Both the position numbers and the translations under genes were made by a program. Below the pieces are notes generated by a model, which saw only the letters and a list, made by a program, of their open reading frames with translations, was not told the origin of the DNA and did no database searches. Of a stretch of 10,000 nt of DNA, positions 1 through 4,824 are shown one piece after another. Numbering within the stretch: the stretch's first letter is position 1; each line of letters opens with the position of its first letter. Location: NCBI GenBank assembly GCA_018398765.1, contig JAHBMJ010001617.1, forward strand, positions 7,501 to 17,500. Direction: 5' to 3'. The stretch is from Chromera velia (Eukaryota > Sar > Chromeraceae).

Positions 1-498
1 AACGATGATATTTGTTAGAGACGGGCCAAACTCATCGTCCCACTTCACTTCAGTTAATTCATCCCCCCCCTCCCCAAAAAAACCTTTCCCTCTGTCTTTC
101 CTCATCTCACTGTAGTGAGCGTCATTCAGGCAACGCAACGCTTCCTGAACAGACAGAGAGTCCTTCAACCGTCACTCCCTCTAAGACCCTTCCCAACAAC
201 AAGGCAAGGAGGCACAGACTTACCGATTCATTCGTCCACTGTCCTCCAACCATCTGACAATTCGTTAAATCGTTCCAGGATTCATTACTCCTATCTTGAC
301 TTCCTTCCCTTTTATAACACAAGCCCGACACAACAAAAAAGCAACACACGGAAGCGATCCATGAATCGTCTCCATCCTGTCTTCCCCTCCCGACTCTCTA
401 GACTGCGGGCAGGCGTCTGCTCATACTTTTTCTTTCTCCTTTCGGGGGTCTCTTATCTTACGCGTTCACGGAGACGGGGCTCTTCCTGCTCTCGCACT
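1..498. other. No gene seen (left flank)
   Basis: This stretch has C- and T-rich patches and short open frames on both strands, without recognisable domains. I see no RNA gene or splice chain here. Confidence 0.5.
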
Positions 499-640
499 AC
501 ATACACACACGCACAGAAGGACACCCTGACACACGCATGACACACGCATACGCATAGGCACACACACGCATACGCATCGGCACACCCACGCACACACTCA
601 CACATACACACACGGTTAGACTGACACACGCATAACCATT
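499..640. repeat. CA-rich microsatellite, interrupted
   Basis: Imperfect CA dinucleotides mixed with an ACGCATACGCAT-type motif run through this stretch. The patch keeps several frames open on both strands, so open frames here are not evidence of genes. Confidence 0.85.
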
Positions 641-1092
641 CATACTTTGTTACAGATGCTGGATTGCTCAACCCACTAACCAGTCTGATGTGTCTGTTGT
701 CAACAGACCACCAGGAAAAAAGAGCGGGACAGAAACCCGCAAGGGCGATGGTCTTTGACGCACGCCTATCCAGACGAACGGAACCAGAGAGCGACAGCAA
801 GCCGCCCCGACCAGACGCAGACGAGACAAGAAGCTTCACCCAATTCCGACAGCTGGGGAGACCAGCTCTCATGAAGAGACATTGCAGCTAGGCAAGCCGA
901 TTTGTTCGGGAAAAAATCATTTCAACCGAGAAGGTTGAAAGAAGGGAAAAAACAACCAGCGTCGCTTGCTCACTCCATGCCGAAAATGAAGAAGAACATT
1001 CCGATCTTCCTTCAACTCCTCGCAGAGCGCAGACAGACAGCAAGACATTCTTTCTGTCTGTGCTTTTGTCCGTGCATCCTCAAACAATTGCA
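641..1092. other. No supported gene; weak exon-like stretch on plus strand
   Basis: On the plus strand an acceptor-like TTTGTTACAG at about 648-657 is followed by an open frame to TAG at 889-891. Its product has a mixed, hydrophilic composition (for example TEPESDSKPPRPDADE). No domain is recognisable and no partner exon was found, so I do not call it a gene. Confidence 0.3.
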
Positions 1093-1212
1093 TGCCGACG
1101 CACATACACACATACACACACGCACAGCCACAGCTACACGTCGAGAACACACACACACAGGGTTGCACTCGGCCGCCACTGACACAAAAGGGACGGCTTC
1201 ACACACACAAAC
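1093..1212. repeat. CA-rich microsatellite, interrupted
   Basis: Imperfect CA repeats (ACACACATACACAC-like) recur here, broken by a unique piece at about 1162-1197. It resembles the patch at 499-640 in composition but is not a close copy. Confidence 0.75.
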
Positions 1213-1777
1213 ACTTCCTGTTGCCGGGCCACTTTGTCCCATGGTCACAAAAAAAAAAGGGCTTCCTCACCTTCCCCTCCCCACTCCCCCTCTTCCCGCC
1301 GCACAGGCCGTGCGCCCCCACAGGCACGCCTTCAGGCAGGAGAGAAGCGAAAAGGGAAAGAAAGGAACACCACAAAAAAAGCCGGACTCCACCACTCTAT
1401 TGATTCAGAGTCTGGATACACACACATGAACATCATGTGGTCGTGGAGTTGAAGTGAACAGCTTCCGATGAAATCTCTTTGACATCCTGTCTGTCTGGAG
1501 CACCGATGCAACAACAGACTGAATGCGGAACCGATGCAGAATTAAAATAACAGAAAGAAAGACTGCATATATGAATAATATGACCAGACACACAAAATCT
1601 GAACTTCAAGAGCACAGCGTCACCCCCCCTTCGACCTGGCCCCGCCCTACTCCATACAGCACACCTGCTCCATAATCATTCTCTCCCTTCCTCTGTGGAC
1701 AGGAGAAGTCAAATTGACAAACGACAGTCCTCCGGCCAGAGCCTTTTGTCACATCCATGAGTAGAAGCGAACCACAC
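1213..1777. other. No gene seen
   Basis: Mixed sequence with A runs and C-rich patches. On the minus strand an acceptor-like CCTGTCCACAG lies near 1694 with a short open frame after it. Nothing ties it firmly to the upstream ankyrin gene. Confidence 0.45.
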
Positions 1778-1826
1778 GAGAGAGAGAAAAGATGAGGAAA
1801 AAAGGAGGAAAAGGAAGAAAGAGAAA
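1778..1826 (+). repeat. Polypurine tract
   Basis: 49 bases of G and A with a single T at 1793. The minus strand reads as a long pyrimidine tract. Such mirror-like purine tracts can form triplex DNA, or can act as a branch/polypyrimidine region if a minus-strand intron ends nearby; neither is shown here. Confidence 0.75.
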
Positions 1827-2145
1827 TACCAAAGGAGAAAAAGCTACTTGAAGAATGAGGGAAAAAATGTCTAGCAGCACTGCTTGACAAAGTTTAATCG
1901 CTTGCGCGACTCATAATTATTCCTGGGACAGAATTACATGCAATTAAAGGCAAGACGGGGATGCAAAGAGAAGGGAAAAAGGGGTTTGCGAAGAATGAAT
2001 CAGGGAGCAAGAGAAATCAAGCTGCAAACCCCCGTTCATGCTGGTCGAATGTGTAAGGGGCCCCCGAAGAGAAAGGAGGGACTGTGAGACAGGTCGTCAA
2101 TTCGCGTCTCCCTGTCTGACTGTCTCTCTTTCCTTTTGTCTCTCC
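1827..2145 (-). other. 3' flank / presumed 3' UTR of the ankyrin-ZZ gene
   Basis: Sequence immediately after the TGA at 2146. No AATAAA is seen on the minus strand; an AATAATTATG lies near 1910-1920. The end of the transcript cannot be placed. Confidence 0.35.
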
Positions 2146-2308
2146 TCACATAATCGCACATCTGCAACACGTCTCCTTACTCTCTGGCAGCTCTCTTCTC
2201 TTCCCTTCGCGTCTCATCTTCTCTGCAAGTCCCGTATGCCCATGTCTTCTTGCGGCATCGCAAGGCGTCCCCCCGGACCGGGAACGACAGAGGGGGTTGG
2301 CACCATAC
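2146..2308 (-). CDS. Exon 8 (terminal exon, residues 710-763)
   Basis: Acceptor TTTCGTGCAG (AG at 2310-2309), phase 2 in. It starts YGANPLCRSRSGGTPCDAAR and continues RHGHTGLAEKM, the usual closing ankyrin repeat (G-x-TP-x-D-x-A-x-x-x-G-H). A basic, Cys-containing tail follows to TGA at 2148-2146. A donor-like GTAAGG lies inside the tail after LPE, so a further downstream exon is possible; an acceptor-like CCTGTCCACAG sits near 1694, but joining there would stop after a few codons. Ending at 2146 is the simplest model. Confidence 0.75.
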
Positions 2309-2584
2309 CTGCACGAAACAAAAGGGAAAACGACGAGCAGGGAAGAGAAGAAGGCGTTGACGCTGACAGAGCTCGTAAGCAAGCACGAAAACAAAAAGAC
2401 ACGCCTGTCAGGTCTCTTTCCCCCTGCAAGCAAGGAAAGGGACAAAACCACATGGGGACAGAGAGATAACGAGGCGCACGTCTCTTGTTCCCCTCTTCTG
2501 AATTCTGACTGAGAGACTGAGTGAAACAAGAATGGCGATGGCTCTCTCCCTTGAGCCTCCTTTTGTCCGTACTCACAGACAGGA

Positions 2585-2617
<33 letters not shown>

Positions 2618-4749
2618 GGGGACACACAGATCGACGAGCACGCAGGCAGGCAGGCAGGCAAAGACGCACAGGCAGGCAAGCAGACAGGCAGAAAGACGCA
2701 CAGGCAGCCAAGCAGGCAGGCAGGCAGGCAGGCAGACGCACAGGCAGGCAAGCAGACAGGCAGAGAGACGCACAGGCAGGCAAGCAGACAGGCAGAGAGA
2801 CGCACAGGAAGGCACACAGACAGGCAGAGAGAGACAGGCAGGTGGACAGACTGACCTGAGGAGAACGTCAACAATCGCCGCGTCTCCCTGAGAAGCGGCG
2901 ACGTGTAGGGGGGACTGCCCGTCTGCATTCACTCACTCACACACTCACTCACTCACTCACTCACTTGCTCACTCACTTACTCACTCCCTCACGCACTCGT
3001 TCACTCACTCGCTCGTTCATCAAGCCATCATTCGTTCGAATGTCCATCACCATGGTACTAATGGATGAGGTCATTTCACTTTGGAGCATCTCACTATAGT
3101 CATGTACAACTAAAGGAAGAAGAATCCAATTCTGTATCAGAATGAACAAGGGCTCTGCCTTAGGTCGGGGAGGGCTGAAAGAAAGTCTTGAAGAGGCAGC
3201 TAGGCGGGGCGAGGAGCCTCAATAAAAAAGGAGAAGGAGAAGGCAAAAGGCAAAAAAAAAAAAAAAAAGACAAGGAAACAGACCGAGAAGACGCATCTCT
3301 GTGCGTGCGCCCGCTTTCAGGAGCATTTCCGCAATCTCCGGATCTGCAGAAAAGCATAGAGAGTAATTGCAGGATTCGTCCCCGTTTTTCCGTCCGGGAC
3401 AGATGGAGAGACAGACACGCACATAGGGTGGGGCTTTGTTTTTCCCTCTCACACAGACAGACGAGGAACACAAAGTATATGTGCGTCAGTTTGTCTCGAA
3501 GTTCGCTGGTATCCGAACCAAGACAGCACACCCTCTCCTTCATCGTCCACTTTGACTTTCTTGCTTCGCTCCTTTTATCTTTACACCAGCGCATGGGATA
3601 TTCCTTGAAGGAGCAGGTGCTCGCAAACTGACCCCCAGCCCCCCCCTGAGAGTCGCCCTCACGATGCGCCCCACACTCAGCGGGTTGACGATAGCACACC
3701 AGGAACAGGGGAGTGACTCCACTCATGGCAATGTTCGGATCAGCCCCTGCCTCCAGAAGCAGTCGGACGATGTTCTTGTACTTCCTCTGCAAACATGATA
3801 GGAAGGAAGGGATTAACAAACAAAGAGAGAAAAAAGAAAGTCTGCAAACACGATAGGAAGGAAGGGATTAATAAACAAAGAGAGAAAGAAAGCCTGTAAA
3901 CATGATAGGAAGGAAGGGATTAACAAACAAAGAGAGAAAGAAAGTCTGCAAACATGATAGGAAGGAAGGGATTAGCAAACAAAGAGAGAAAGAAAGTCTG
4001 CAAACACGATAGGAAGGAAGGGATTAGCAAACAAAGAGAGAAAGAAAGCAAGAAAGAAACAAAGAAGGGGAGAACCATCGCACTCTTTTCATCTCCTGCC
4101 TGCGCCACAGAAAAAGAACAGAACGGGAACCAATAACTGTGCCAGCTTGTCTGTCAGTTTGTGCAAAAGTCAGCCCATTCCTCAATTCGTCAGTCAGTCA
4201 ACCAGTCACGAAAACAGAGGGAGCGAGAGAGACAGCCAAAAAATTGCCGACTCACTGACTGACTGACCGCCACGGCCCTGTGGAGAGGCGACGACCCCCC
4301 AACCTTTGTGAGGTTCGGGTCTGCCCCCTGCTTCAGTAACGTCGCCACGGGCCCCTCGAGACCCCTCTGGGCAGCCTGGAAAAGCGCCGTCACTCCTGTA
4401 CCCGTCTGCGCGTTCACCTTCGCCCCCCGCACGATGAGAGCCTCGCAGGCGGCAGAGTTACCGTTCTCTGCCGCACGCACAAGTGCTGTCTCCCCCTCTT
4501 TGGCCCTGTTTTTCCCTCTCTCACTGTCCTGTGGGTCGGCATCGTGCTCACACTCGTGGTGGACCGCGTTCATGTCCACATCTGCGTCGGCGAGTGCGTG
4601 AATGACGGCCGGAGATCCTCCCACGGCGGCAGCGAACAGAGGGCAGGTGAACACTTTGTGGGGTCGGGTGGGACAGGCTCCGAACTTCAGGAGCATCTGT
4701 GGACAGGGGACATACGGAAATGTCATACAAAGCCGCAAGAAGACACACA

Positions 4750-4824
<75 letters not shown>

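Noticed and set aside
902-1429. Plus-strand open frame of about 175 codons
   Set aside because: It has no ATG at its start, and its product is a His/Thr repeat from the CA microsatellite followed by Pro/Lys low complexity. No domain or splice support.
2521-2891. Long open frames on both strands (RQTDRQTDRQ-like and CLPACLPACL-like products)
   Set aside because: They are generated by the ACAG/CAGG tetranucleotide repeats, which lack stop codons in every frame. The only real coding piece here is the 67-base exon 7.
3023-3050. TTCGTTCGAATGTCC resembling a tRNA T-arm
   Set aside because: No acceptor stem, D-arm or anticodon arm can be folded around it; it is the edge of the ACTC/GTTC repeat.
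3160-3819. Single unspliced minus-strand frame covering exon 5 and beyond
   Set aside because: Only its first part is ankyrin; the rest degenerates into low complexity, and the next repeat (PEIAEMLLKAG) lies in another frame. Splicing to exon 6 explains both.
3786-4048. Possible CRISPR array
   Set aside because: The 52-base units are head-to-tail with no spacers between them, inside an intron of a eukaryotic gene.
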